Part shown: positions 41,032 to 50,102 of the stretch, in pieces
Numbering within the stretch: position 1 is the first letter of the stretch
Layout: each line of letters begins with the position of its first letter
Assembly (NCBI GenBank): GCA_040396955.1
Contig: JBBAWX010000001.1
Span: forward strand, 248,001 to 312,000
DNA: 64,000 bases
Direction: 5' to 3'
From: UBA965 sp040396955
Lineage (GTDB): Bacteria > Chloroflexota > Chloroflexia > Chloroflexales > Roseiflexaceae
Translations under genes and position numbers: made by a program
Notes under the pieces: generated by a model
Told to the model about the DNA's origin: nothing
Seen by the model: only the letters and a program-made list of their open reading frames with translations
The model's database searches: none

Positions 41032-42165
41032 ATGATTTCGTACCATCTTGACGAAGCCACCGCCCTGTTGCGGCAGTTGGTGGCCATCCAGAGTTACCCA
41101 GGAGCCGAACATGCCGTACAACAAGCGGTAGAAACATGGCTTCGTGACGCCGGCTTGCCGGTCGAAGTATGGCCGACGAGTGCGGCTCCCAACATAGTGG
41201 TACGCATCGAAAACGGCCCTGGCCCCACGTTGATGTTGAATGGGCATGTTGACACCGTGCTTGCCGCAGCGGGATGGGAGTGTGATCCGTGGCAGGGCAT
41301 GTTGGATGGTGATGTGTTTTATGGGCTTGGAGCCTGCGACATGAAGTCCGGCGTGGTGGTCAACATGCTGGTAACCCGTGAGCTGGCGCGGCATCGAGAT
41401 AGCTGGTCTGGTACACTCATTTTTAGCTCGGTGGGTGATGAAGAGGCGTACTCACTGGGTGCCAACGCGTTGATTACACAGGGCATTCGTGCAGATTACT
41501 GCCTGGTGAGTGAACCAATGGCTGAAGTAGTGGTGGGTGCTACCGGCAAAGTGTTGGTCAAAGCTGACGTCATCGGCAAAGCGGCGCACGGGTTTATGCC
41601 GTGGCAAGGGGTCAATGCTGCAAGTGAAGCATCACGGTTTGTGGTGGGAGTGGATGCGGTGCCGCTCGGCACGCATGCACGTATTCCGGCATCTCAATCG
41701 GTGTTGTCGTTTTTGAGTGGGAGTGCGCAGTATGTAGTGACCATCCCAGAACGTGCCGAGGTCTTGGTGTCACGCCAGATTGTGCCAGGGGAGAGCCGCG
41801 AGAGTGTGCTCGCCCAACTGCAGGGATTGGTCGAAGATCTCGCATCACCGGCCCGCATGGAGTTGTCGACTCCACCGCCATATTACCCGTCGTTCGAGAT
41901 AGACACCAACCACTCGTTGGTACAGGCGCTCCAGAGTGCCTTCACGACCGTCCATGGGCGTGCCGCCGAATACGTCTACTCCACGGGGGTAAGTGACGCC
42001 AATTTGTTCGCAGAATTAGCCGGTATTCCTACCGTGTTGCACGGTCCCACCGGTGGAAATTTTCATCAGTGTCAAGAGTGGGTGAGCTTGTCATCAATTG
42101 TGGACTGTTGTGAGGTCTACACGCGCACCATTCAGGCGCTATTGCCGGTGGTTACGGTCGATTAA
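41032..42165 (+). CDS. M20-family metallopeptidase/deacylase (first of a tandem pair)
   Basis: 377 residues, ArgE/DapE/carboxypeptidase G2-like. Zinc ligands appear as H72 and D74 in LNGHVDTVL, D103 in GACDMKSGV, E137/E138 in GDEEAYS, and a C-terminal His in GNFHQCQEW. A dimerisation domain lies between, about 175-290. These enzymes hydrolyse N-acyl or peptide bonds of small molecules. The next gene is a close duplicate. The site before the ATG is a weak AGAGG. Confidence 0.93.
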   Translation: MISYHLDEATALLRQLVAIQSYPGAEHAVQQAVETWLRDAGLPVEVWPTSAAPNIVVRIENGPGPTLMLNGHVDTVLAAAGWECDPWQGMLDGDVFYGLGACDMKSGVVVNMLVTRELARHRDSWSGTLIFSSVGDEEAYSLGANALITQGIRADYCLVSEPMAEVVVGATGKVLVKADVIGKAAHGFMPWQGVNAASEASRFVVGVDAVPLGTHARIPASQSVLSFLSGSAQYVVTIPERAEVLVSRQIVPGESRESVLAQLQGLVEDLASPARMELSTPPPYYPSFEIDTNHSLVQALQSAFTTVHGRAAEYVYSTGVSDANLFAELAGIPTVLHGPTGGNFHQCQEWVSLSSIVDCCEVYTRTIQALLPVVTVD

Positions 42166-42178
42166 GTGGAGGTGTTGC

Positions 42179-43309
42179 ATGTTTGCATATGATCTTGCCG
42201 AGGCCGTTGCGCTGACGCGGCAGTTGGTGGCCATCAAGAGTTATCCGGGTGCCGAACATGCGGTGCAACAGGCCATTGCTGATTGGTGTCGGCAGGCTGG
42301 TTTGCCGGTCGAAATTTGGCCGACGAGTGCGGCTCCCAACGTGGTCGTGCGCATTGAAAACGGCCCTGGTCCCACGTTCATGCTCAATGGGCACTCTGAC
42401 ACGGTCTTGGCAGCCGAGGGGTGGGAATGTGACCCATGGCAGGGCAAGGTGGAGGGTGATCGCATCTATGGGCTGGGCGCCTGCGACATGAAATCAGGTG
42501 TGGTCGCCAATTTGTTGGTGACACGTGCCTTTGCCCAACACCGTGAAGCCTGGTCGGGCACGCTCATTTGTAGCGTAGTGACCGATGAAGAGGCCTATTC
42601 GGTCGGCGCAAATGCACTGATTGCGCAGGGAATCAGCGCCGATTATTGTATTGTAAGTGAGTCGTATCATCCGTTGGTGGGGATTGGGGCGGCCGGGAAA
42701 GTGCTCGTCAAAGCTGACATTATCGGCAAGGCCGCACATGGATTCATGCCCTGGGATGGGATTAATGCCGCGAGCGAGGGTGCTCGGTTTGTGGTCGGTG
42801 TGGATGCTCTGCCCCTCGGCGAGCATCCGCGGATTCCGGCGTCGCAGTCAATTTTGTCGTTTTTGAGCGGGAGCGCGCAGTACGTGGTCACCTTGCCCGA
42901 GCACGCTGAGATCCTGGTGTCGCGCCAAATTGTTCCCGGTGAGAGTAAGGCGAGTGTGACCGCACAAATCCGTGCCATGGTGGAGGGTTTGGCATCACCG
43001 GCACGCATGGAGCTGAGCACCCCACCGCCGTATTATCCGGCATTCGAGATTGATGCCGCGCATCCGTTGGTGCGGGCCGTCAGTGGCGCCTATGCCCAAG
43101 AATACGGCACGGAGCCCGTGTTGCGGCATTCCACCGGAGTCAGTGATGCCAATTTGTTTGCCGAATTGGCCGGTATTCCCACCCTGCTCTACGGCCCCAT
43201 GGGGGCGAATTTTCATCAGTGCAACGAATGGGTGGATGCGCCGTCGATTATCGGGTGCTGTACCATTTACACACGGGTCATTCTGAGTTTGTTGGCGAAA
43301 TCAGCTTAG
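42179..43309 (+). CDS. M20-family metallopeptidase/deacylase (second of a tandem pair)
   Basis: 376 residues from the ATG at 42179, behind GGAGG. It is highly similar to the preceding protein along its whole length, with identical stretches such as WPTSAAPN, RIENGPGPT and GWECDPWQG. Ligands are in LNGHSDTVL, GACDMKSGV, TDEEAYS and NFHQCNEW. The dimerisation loop differs (ESYHPLVGIGAAGK against EPMAEVVVGATGK), hinting at a changed substrate. It is the last gene of the operon before a strong hairpin. Confidence 0.93.
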   Translation: MFAYDLAEAVALTRQLVAIKSYPGAEHAVQQAIADWCRQAGLPVEIWPTSAAPNVVVRIENGPGPTFMLNGHSDTVLAAEGWECDPWQGKVEGDRIYGLGACDMKSGVVANLLVTRAFAQHREAWSGTLICSVVTDEEAYSVGANALIAQGISADYCIVSESYHPLVGIGAAGKVLVKADIIGKAAHGFMPWDGINAASEGARFVVGVDALPLGEHPRIPASQSILSFLSGSAQYVVTLPEHAEILVSRQIVPGESKASVTAQIRAMVEGLASPARMELSTPPPYYPAFEIDAAHPLVRAVSGAYAQEYGTEPVLRHSTGVSDANLFAELAGIPTLLYGPMGANFHQCNEWVDAPSIIGCCTIYTRVILSLLAKSA

Positions 43310-43317
43310 GAAACGCT

Positions 43318-43351
43318 CACCCCCCTGCAGAGCATACTCTGCAGGGGGGTG
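43318..43351. terminator. Strong hairpin ending the operon, shared with GH78 gene
   Basis: CACCCCCCTGCAGA and TCTGCAGGGGGGTG form a 14-bp stem with a six-base loop. It is followed on the plus strand by a T/G-rich stretch rather than a clean U-tract. The convergent rhamnosidase gene ends just beyond it. Confidence 0.65.
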
Positions 43352-43362
43352 TCTGTGTATGT

Positions 43363-46059
43363 TTAGGCCAACGGTTGTGATGCGATGGCTGGAGGTGTCC
43401 ACTGACTGGTGAATTCATACGTGCCGGAGCCCACAGTGATGGTGCCGGCATGAATGCGTTTGCCGTTGAGGCGCACACTTTCGGCATTGTCGTGGGGGAT
43501 GTGAACGTCGGCCTCACAACCAGTGGGGATGGTGACGGTCAGTGTGAAATGATTGCCTTTGGATTTCCACCCCGCCTTGTAGGTGCCGAACTGCGAGTCG
43601 TAGTTGGCCTTGGCGAAGCTGATGCCACCGCCTGGTTGTGGGGCAATCACGGCACGACGGAAGCCCGGCTCATCGGGGTGGTCGCAAATCCCAACCATGA
43701 CACGCATCATCCAGTCGCCCACACAGCCGTAGGCAAAGTGATTGAACGAATTCATGATGGGTGTTTGGAGCCCGAATTCGTGATGCCACGAATCCCAGCG
43801 TTCCCACATGGTGGTGGCACCTTGGGTGACCGGGTAGAGCCACGAAGGGAACGAGCGCTGGCGGAGCAGACGGTAGGCCATCTCGTTGGCACCGCCTTTG
43901 GTCAGTGCTGGGAGCAGGTGCTTGGTGCCGACGAATCCGGTCGAGAGGTGGGTGCCGCGACGTGCGATTTCACGGAGTAGGCGCCCAGTCGCAAACGAAA
44001 TCGTGTCGTTTTCGAGCAGGTCGAGGTTGATGGCGAGGGCGTAGTTGGTCTGGGTTTCACCGTTGAGTGCCAAATCAAGATGTACCAGAGCCGAGTGAAT
44101 ACTTTCCACGTCACCGACAACCGCCCCTTGGGCAAAGACGTGCGCCTTTCGGAAGGCCTTGCGGACTTTGTCGGCCATGCTTTGGTAGTACTTGGCGTCT
44201 TTTTTGCGCCCAGTGGCTGTGGCCATTTCGGCCATGAGCGTGGCATCGTGTGCCCAGTAGGCGGTGCCGATGAGATCACGTGCCGTGTACGAATCCATGG
44301 CCACCCAGTCGCCGTAGTCGTTGCCACGGCGGTTGATGCGGCGGTAGTTGGGATTGGTCTCGAGCAAAAACTGCATCCAGCGTTGCATGGCCGTGTAGTT
44401 TTCGTCGATGAACGAAGTATCGCCGTACATGCGCCACAAGGTCCAGGGGACCACCACGCCACAATCACCCCAAGCCGGTGCACCTTCGGTTTCGACCACG
44501 ATGCGTGGGGCTACGTCGGGGAATGCGCCCGAATCGTGTTGGCCGTCACGGACGTCGCGCATCCACTTGGTGAGGTAGGCGGCACAGTCCATCTGGTAGA
44601 TGCCCATGCGCACGTAGATTTGCATGTCGCCGGTCCAGCCGAGCCGTTCGTCGCGTTGTGGGCAATCGGTGGGGACGCTGAGGAAATTGCCACGTTGCCC
44701 CCAGCGAATGTTTTTCCAGAGTTGATTCAAGAGTGGATCGGAGCACTGTAAATCGGCGGTAAGTGGCGCATCAACGTGCATCACCAACCCCTCGATGTGA
44801 TCGGCGGACGGCGCTTTGTCGAGACCGCGGATTTCCACATAGCGGAACCCCTTGTAGGTGAATTGTGGTTCAATCCAGCGCGTTTGCCCATCAAGGGTAA
44901 AGGAATCCGTATTTTTGGCGGCGCGTAGATTGACCGTGTGGAGCGAGCCGTCAGGGTTCAAGATTTCGCCGTAGCGCACTTGGATGACCTGTCCGGCGGT
45001 ACCACTGACCAACAATCGCATGTACCCAGCATAGATTTGCCCGAAATCGACAATGTACACCTTTGGTTCGGGTTGGGTGATGCGTTTGACCGGCAGTTGC
45101 TCGATGATGCGGAGTGGCGGTGAGGTATCGGCGCAGATGTCGCCAGCATAGGTGAACGCCTGTGCTTGGCCCCAGTCGGGTGCTGTGTATGTGGGTTGGC
45201 TCCACTCTGGGATGATGCGTGTGTAGTCAATGGTGGCACCCATATAAAAATCAGCCGCCCGGATATGACTATCACGGGCTTGCCAGGCAGGGGAGGTGCC
45301 AACAACCACGCTCGTACCGTCGGCAAGTGTCACATGGAGTTGGCAGCGGAGTGCCGGGAACGCACCGTAGTTGAAAAAGTTGTTTTCGAAGCCCAAGTAC
45401 CCACTGTACCACCCATCAGCAACCATTGCGCCGATACAGTTGCTCCCTTGTTGCAGGGTGGCAGTCACATCGTAGGATTGAAACATGACGCGGTGCCGAT
45501 AATCGCTCCACCCAGGGGTCAAAATGCGGTCACCGATGAGATTTCCGTTGATGTGTGCTTCGTAGAGACCGAGTGCAGAGATAAATAGCGTGGCTTGGAC
45601 GGGTGGTGAGGCCAACTCAAACGTGGTCCGCATCATGGCAACTGGTGTGCTCATGGCGTCAGGGTCCTTGCTGGTGGGGTAGGCAATCCAGCTACTGTGA
45701 TCCCACTCTTGATTGGTGATGCCCTGTTGCCAATGGGCGGCACGGCTCCACTCCCCCGGGTTGTCGTGCTCATCCCAGACCCGCACGCGCCACTGCACTC
45801 GTTGACCGCGGCTCAAGGCAGGGCCAGCATAGCGGACCGATGGTACCAGCGTTGACGATATTTTGCCACTGTCCCAGAGGAGTGTGGTTGTGTTGGTCAG
45901 TGTGGCGGTGTCAGGGGCTACGTGGATTTGGTAGGCGGTTTGTCGGCGGTTTTCGCCATCGCCCTTGAGGCGCCAGCTGAGTCGGGGAGTAGGGGTGAGT
46001 ACACCGGTCGGGTCGTGCAGGTATTCGGTGCGGAGATTGACGGGGCGAAGTCGGCTCAT
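43363..46059 (-). CDS. GH78 alpha-L-rhamnosidase
   Basis: 898 residues from the ATG at 46059, which has AGGAGG five bases upstream; the longer upstream frame is rejected. The layout is an N-terminal Fn3-like domain (PVNLRTEYLHDPTGVLTPTPRLSW), a carbohydrate-binding beta-sandwich (WQARDSHIRAADFYMGATID), an (alpha/alpha)6 barrel and a C-terminal beta-domain. The barrel contains DCPQRDERLGWTGDMQIY, with the catalytic acidic residues of GH78, and ETEGAPAWGD. There is no signal peptide, so it is probably cytoplasmic and acts on imported rhamnosylated oligosaccharides or flavonoid glycosides. Confidence 0.94.
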   Translation of the reverse strand: MSRLRPVNLRTEYLHDPTGVLTPTPRLSWRLKGDGENRRQTAYQIHVAPDTATLTNTTTLLWDSGKISSTLVPSVRYAGPALSRGQRVQWRVRVWDEHDNPGEWSRAAHWQQGITNQEWDHSSWIAYPTSKDPDAMSTPVAMMRTTFELASPPVQATLFISALGLYEAHINGNLIGDRILTPGWSDYRHRVMFQSYDVTATLQQGSNCIGAMVADGWYSGYLGFENNFFNYGAFPALRCQLHVTLADGTSVVVGTSPAWQARDSHIRAADFYMGATIDYTRIIPEWSQPTYTAPDWGQAQAFTYAGDICADTSPPLRIIEQLPVKRITQPEPKVYIVDFGQIYAGYMRLLVSGTAGQVIQVRYGEILNPDGSLHTVNLRAAKNTDSFTLDGQTRWIEPQFTYKGFRYVEIRGLDKAPSADHIEGLVMHVDAPLTADLQCSDPLLNQLWKNIRWGQRGNFLSVPTDCPQRDERLGWTGDMQIYVRMGIYQMDCAAYLTKWMRDVRDGQHDSGAFPDVAPRIVVETEGAPAWGDCGVVVPWTLWRMYGDTSFIDENYTAMQRWMQFLLETNPNYRRINRRGNDYGDWVAMDSYTARDLIGTAYWAHDATLMAEMATATGRKKDAKYYQSMADKVRKAFRKAHVFAQGAVVGDVESIHSALVHLDLALNGETQTNYALAINLDLLENDTISFATGRLLREIARRGTHLSTGFVGTKHLLPALTKGGANEMAYRLLRQRSFPSWLYPVTQGATTMWERWDSWHHEFGLQTPIMNSFNHFAYGCVGDWMMRVMVGICDHPDEPGFRRAVIAPQPGGGISFAKANYDSQFGTYKAGWKSKGNHFTLTVTIPTGCEADVHIPHDNAESVRLNGKRIHAGTITVGSGTYEFTSQWTPPAIASQPLA

Positions 46060-46151
46060 AATATCCTCCTGTGTGTGCGGTGTCATTATCCTATCAAAAA
46101 AAACACGATCTGTTACAGGCAGGTGGTTTTTGCATGCTGTACCTGTGCACC

Positions 46152-46185
46152 AAAAAACCGACACCCTCCAAGCGGAGGGTGTCGG
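46152..46185 (-). terminator. Rho-independent terminator of the DEAD-box gene
   Basis: Minus-strand CCGACACCCTCC and GGAGGGTGTCGG form a perfect 12-bp stem around GCTT, followed by six T residues. Confidence 0.95.
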
Positions 46186-46202
46186 AATGGAACGATGTGT
46201 GC

Positions 46203-47840
46203 TTAAGCTTTGCGGGCAGTAGCCACATTCGCACGGATGCGATGGCCACGAATGGTGGAGTGATTGAGCACTTCAACGACTCGGCGGGCATCGCGCTGTG
46301 GCACGTTGACGTAGGAGAAGTTGTCGTGGAGCTCAATGCTCCCAATCAAGCGTCCCGGAATTTTGGCTTCGTTGGCGATGGCACCAACGATGTCACCCGG
46401 GCGAATGCCATGATCGCGACCGATGTCGAGCCACAGAGTGACACTGCTCCGGTCACCAGAGCGAAAAGTCCCCGACGTACCAGGGCCGGTTCGTGGCTGT
46501 TTCGCTTTTTGGGCAATGTTGATTGAGTTGATGATTGGGTCGTGTTCATCATCCTCAACCTGATTCCCGAAGGCCAGCCGCAAGGCGGCTGCCGCAATGG
46601 CTTCGTAATCGTAGTGCTCACTCAACTGCGCCAACAGGGTACGCTCGATGTTCAAATCGTGCTGCTCAATGGTGGCACTAATTTGTTGGGTGAGTCGGAC
46701 ACGACGGCGTTGCTTGAGGTCCTTGAGGGCTGGGAGTGCGTGTTGTGCGATGGTCGCCTTGGTCATGCGCTCGATGGCACGCAACGTGAAGCGCTCGCGG
46801 GGGGTGATGATCGAAATCGCCACGCCACTGCGCCCTGCGCGCCCCGTGCGCCCAATGCGGTGCACATAAATCTCGGGGTCGGGTGGAAGCTCATAGTTGA
46901 TGACATGGGTGACATGGTCGACATCGAGACCACGTGCAGCCACGTCAGTGGCGACCAAGATGGCACTCTGGCACGTGCGGAAACGTGACATGACGCGATC
47001 ACGCTGTGTCTGTGAGAGCTCTCCATGGAGTGTGTCACAGCTGAAGCCACGGGCCGTGAGCTTTTCGCCGACGTTGTCGACATCGTTGCGGGTGCGACAA
47101 AAAATCATCGCCGCGCCTGGCTCTTCGTACTGCAAAAGCCGTGCTAAGACTTCGAAACGATCGGTGTGGAGCGCCTCATAGGCTCGTTGTTCGATGGCAT
47201 CGGCCGTTTGTTGTTTGGCCGTAATTGAGATGTGCTCTGGATTCGTCATGTAGCGCTTGGTGAGGCGCAAAATTGCCTCTGGCATGGTGGCCGAATAGAG
47301 CGCAGTCTGGTGGGGTACCGGCAGTGCTGCCAAGATTTGCTCGACATCGTCGATGAATCCCATGGCCAGCATTTCGTCGGCTTCGTCAAGCACGACAGAT
47401 TGGACGGTTGCGAGTGACACCGTGCCACGATTCATATGGTCGAGCAGGCGACCAGGTGTCGCGACAAGTACATGTGCCCCCGCACCCAACATCCGAATCT
47501 GGCGGTCAATTGGCTGACCCCCATATATCGCTACGACATTGAGTCGTTGATGTTTGGAATATCCCTTAAATGCAGTTGCAACTTGTACGGCGAGTTCGCG
47601 CGTCGGTGCGAGTACAAGCACCTGCGCTTCACGGCGTTGAGCGTCGATGCGCTCGATGAGTGGCAGCGAGTATGCTGCCGTTTTCCCGGTGCCCGTCTGT
47701 GCTTGCGCGATAACATCTGCTCCGCGTAGCATGTGACGGATAGAGGCCTCTTGGACTGGCGTTGGAGTTTGATACCCCAGCTCGCTCAACGTAGCGAGCA
47801 ACTCCTGACTTAACCCAAGGGCCTCAAACGTGTTGGTCAC
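46203..47840 (-). CDS. DEAD-box RNA helicase with DbpA-type RNA-binding domain
   Basis: 545 residues from a GTG at 47840, with AAGGAGG five bases upstream. It has all helicase motifs: Q motif GYQTPTPVQ, AQTGTGKT, PTRELA, VLDEADEML, SAT, and HRIGRTGRAG. The C-terminal 70 residues form a DbpA/CsdA-like RRM (VTLWLDIGRDHGIRPGDIVGAI ... FSYVNVPQRDARRVVEVL), which in other bacteria targets ribosomal RNA or cold-shock mRNA. The closest functional class is DeaD/CsdA. A single-gene transcript is expected, with its own promoter and terminator. Confidence 0.95.
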   Translation of the reverse strand: MTNTFEALGLSQELLATLSELGYQTPTPVQEASIRHMLRGADVIAQAQTGTGKTAAYSLPLIERIDAQRREAQVLVLAPTRELAVQVATAFKGYSKHQRLNVVAIYGGQPIDRQIRMLGAGAHVLVATPGRLLDHMNRGTVSLATVQSVVLDEADEMLAMGFIDDVEQILAALPVPHQTALYSATMPEAILRLTKRYMTNPEHISITAKQQTADAIEQRAYEALHTDRFEVLARLLQYEEPGAAMIFCRTRNDVDNVGEKLTARGFSCDTLHGELSQTQRDRVMSRFRTCQSAILVATDVAARGLDVDHVTHVINYELPPDPEIYVHRIGRTGRAGRSGVAISIITPRERFTLRAIERMTKATIAQHALPALKDLKQRRRVRLTQQISATIEQHDLNIERTLLAQLSEHYDYEAIAAAALRLAFGNQVEDDEHDPIINSINIAQKAKQPRTGPGTSGTFRSGDRSSVTLWLDIGRDHGIRPGDIVGAIANEAKIPGRLIGSIELHDNFSYVNVPQRDARRVVEVLNHSTIRGHRIRANVATARKA

Positions 47841-47870
47841 ACATTCCTCCTTAAACACAATAACCTATAC

Positions 47871-47878
47871 AGTATACA
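47871..47878 (-). promoter_or_regulatory. Possible promoter of the DEAD-box gene
   Basis: Minus-strand TG-TATACT, about 31 bases upstream of the GTG start. A TTGACA occurs much further upstream and is not correctly spaced. Confidence 0.4.
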
Positions 47879-47942
47879 CGGTTCTGTGTTGAATGGGAAC
47901 ATAACTGTGTGAATCGGTGTCAAATCATGATAAACAAGCGCT

Positions 47943-48971
47943 TTATGTGGGTGTTGATGTATCTTCATCGGCGTATTTGGCTTGCATGGCCGTAATGGTA
48001 TCGCGAAACATGGCAACTAACTCGGGCGGGCTTTGGACGCGGCAGGTGCCGCCGTAGCGGAGCAGTATCTGCCGTGTGGTCCAGAGATTCGAGACAATGG
48101 CAGTGACCGTGGCAGTTCCATCTTCGTGGTAGGTGATTTCACTGTCATTGAAGAATGTGGCCAAATCGCGGCGTCGAGCCACCGCCGCATCAATGGTATA
48201 GCAGAGTTGGTAGCGCGCTTGGGGCGGCCGCTCCGGTGGGATGAGTGTGGGGAGCACTCGAGCAGTGCGGCGCACGATGCGGTCGAGTCGATATTCGATG
48301 GTCGTGTTCACGTCGGCATGGCCTGGCGTGTTGACATGCAACAAGACGGCGTCGAGGTACATGTGTCCATCACGCATAAATAATTCGTATGGCGCCACGG
48401 TATGTTCACGGGATTCACTAATCTCGAAATTACTGGTGTACGAAAACCTGAGCTGTTGTTTTTGGTCAACCGCTCGCTTCACTGCACGGAGTGTCTGATG
48501 ATCGAAGGGTTTGTGTTGCTTGCCCGGGGTACGTATTTTGAGAGAGCTCTGCCGTGGTAGCATGCTCGGGTCAACGAGAAGCATGCGAATTTTGCGGAGT
48601 AAGCTCTGTATGTTGACAAACGCAGCCAGCATGTGCTCTTCTGGGTAGTTGGTATCAAGGAACTTCAACGCTTCGAGATGCTCATCGTTGAGCTCAAGAA
48701 TGGCAAAATCACCCACACTGTTGAGCTGGTAGGTGCGATTGCTCCGGTCGAAGCGTATGTCACAGCCGTATTCCTGCTTGAGGGCATCAAGGTCGTGTTT
48801 GAGAGCAATACTTGCCGCACTCGGATACCCGTCTTGTTCGAGTTCTTGGTTGACGAGGCGGATCAATGTATCTGTGGTATGTGCCTGTTTGAGCAGTGCT
48901 CTAAAAATGATGAGCCGGCGGCGAAAGGTCTGTTGTGAGCTACGCCGTTTGCCATTGGGGCGTGTCGTCAT
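47943..48971 (-). CDS. WYL-domain transcriptional regulator
   Basis: 342 residues. A winged-helix N-terminus (about 15-85: FRRRLIIFRALLKQAHTTDT ... DLDALKQEYGCDIRFDRSN) precedes a WYL domain (about 160-260: QLRFSYTSNFEISESREHTV, APYELFMRDGHMYLDA) and a WCX-like C-terminal extension. WYL regulators sense ligands or nucleic acids and control DNA repair, defence or metabolism. It lies 20 bp downstream of the ParB-like gene in the same orientation, so the two form an operon. Confidence 0.88.
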   Translation of the reverse strand: MTTRPNGKRRSSQQTFRRRLIIFRALLKQAHTTDTLIRLVNQELEQDGYPSAASIALKHDLDALKQEYGCDIRFDRSNRTYQLNSVGDFAILELNDEHLEALKFLDTNYPEEHMLAAFVNIQSLLRKIRMLLVDPSMLPRQSSLKIRTPGKQHKPFDHQTLRAVKRAVDQKQQLRFSYTSNFEISESREHTVAPYELFMRDGHMYLDAVLLHVNTPGHADVNTTIEYRLDRIVRRTARVLPTLIPPERPPQARYQLCYTIDAAVARRRDLATFFNDSEITYHEDGTATVTAIVSNLWTTRQILLRYGGTCRVQSPPELVAMFRDTITAMQAKYADEDTSTPT

Positions 48972-48991
48972 ACGTCACCTTATTCCTTGCG

Positions 48992-50044
48992 TCATTCATC
49001 GTCGAGTGGGATTGGCCAGTGTTCGTTGCGTGCCAGCTCGGTCAAGCCAGCAAGGAGTCGTTGTGTGGAGACGATGAGCATGCCCACTTTTACGGCCGCA
49101 TTGTCGTCGTGGTCGACCCAGCGTTGTAGTTGTCCGTCAGCATAGGCCCGAAGCAGGCGGTCGCTTTCGTCGAGCATCTGATCAAGCGACTTGATGCGAC
49201 TCTGGCGCACTTTGGTGCTCGCAAGCACCGAATCATCACTCAAGTAGTGGCCATCATCACTGGGCATGGTTGATGTGGGGGCATGGCTCGGGAGCCCAAG
49301 CGCTGCATACGCATCGTCTGCATCACTCGCTGGTGCACTTGATTGCGGTGGCAACGTCGGTGCAGTGGTTGGTTCGGTCATGCCACTCTGGAGCAGTTGT
49401 ACGGCACTATCGAGTGATTGGGTCGGATTGGCCACAAAGTAGCTTGCGAGCCGGCTCAACTCTGCCGCCGACATGCCTTCATCGACCGCAGCCCGGGCCA
49501 ACTCGAGTCGTGTCTGCGTGTTGCTAATGCGCCGCAAGTGTTGAGCCTGTGTCACCGTGAGCTGGCCGGTGCGCAAATACAGTTGGATGGCCTCTTCGAG
49601 GTCGAGGAGCCCCAGATAGCGTCGTACCGAGCGCGGTGATAATCCGACCGTCTGGGCCACGTAATCGTCTAACGTGCCTTCATCGGCACCGGGGTGATCC
49701 GTTGCGAAGCGGGCTCGTAGGCGCGCAAACGCGTTCGCCTGCTCAAGGTCGTTGAGGTCCCGCCGTTGGAGATTCTCGGTCAGTTGACGAATCAGATTGC
49801 GATCTGCTTCATCGTCAAACACCAGGCAGGGGACATGCGTCATCCCTAGACTGAGGGCGGCGCTCCGGCGCCGATGCCCGTAGATGAGCTGGTACTGCCC
49901 ATCGAGACGGCGTACCACGCCGAGTGGTTGGAGCATGCCTTGATCTGCAATGGTGGCAGCGAGACCGCTGATGTCGCCGATTTCTTCGCGGATGCCGTGG
50001 TCGGTCACGAGAATGTCGTGTGGGTTGAGTTCGATGATTTGCAT
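48992..50044 (-). CDS. ParB/Spo0J-like partition protein
   Basis: 350 residues. The N-terminal ParB/sulfiredoxin-type CTPase domain carries YGHRRRSAALSLG and the ENLQRRDLNDLEQA motif, followed by a KorB-like helix-turn-helix (VAQTVGLSPRSVRRYLGLL). The C-terminus has a disordered Ser/Pro/Asp-rich linker and a helical region, not an obvious dimerisation leucine zipper. No parA gene lies next to it and I saw no consensus parS. It may be the chromosomal ParB separated from parA, or a ParB-family regulator working with the WYL protein. Confidence 0.88.
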   Translation of the reverse strand: MQIIELNPHDILVTDHGIREEIGDISGLAATIADQGMLQPLGVVRRLDGQYQLIYGHRRRSAALSLGMTHVPCLVFDDEADRNLIRQLTENLQRRDLNDLEQANAFARLRARFATDHPGADEGTLDDYVAQTVGLSPRSVRRYLGLLDLEEAIQLYLRTGQLTVTQAQHLRRISNTQTRLELARAAVDEGMSAAELSRLASYFVANPTQSLDSAVQLLQSGMTEPTTAPTLPPQSSAPASDADDAYAALGLPSHAPTSTMPSDDGHYLSDDSVLASTKVRQSRIKSLDQMLDESDRLLRAYADGQLQRWVDHDDNAAVKVGMLIVSTQRLLAGLTELARNEHWPIPLDDE

Positions 50045-50061
50045 GGTGTACTCAAAAATTG

Positions 50062-50071
50062 CACAATTGTG
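50062..50071. promoter_or_regulatory. Palindrome in the parB-like gene leader
   Basis: CACAATTGTG is a perfect 10-bp palindrome between the -10 element and the start codon, a position suited to an autoregulatory operator. Confidence 0.35.
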
Positions 50072-50085
50072 GACTTCACACGCCT

Positions 50086-50094
50086 AGTATAACA
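50086..50094 (-). promoter_or_regulatory. Extended -10 promoter of the parB-WYL operon
   Basis: Minus-strand TGT-TATACT, 42 bases upstream of the ATG. Confidence 0.55.
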
Positions 50095-50102
50095 GGATAG
50101 GG

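Noticed and set aside
46060..46202. Possible small gene between the GH78 gene and the DEAD-box terminator
   Set aside because: Only short frames without ribosome binding sites were found; the interval holds the GH78 5' region and the helicase terminator.
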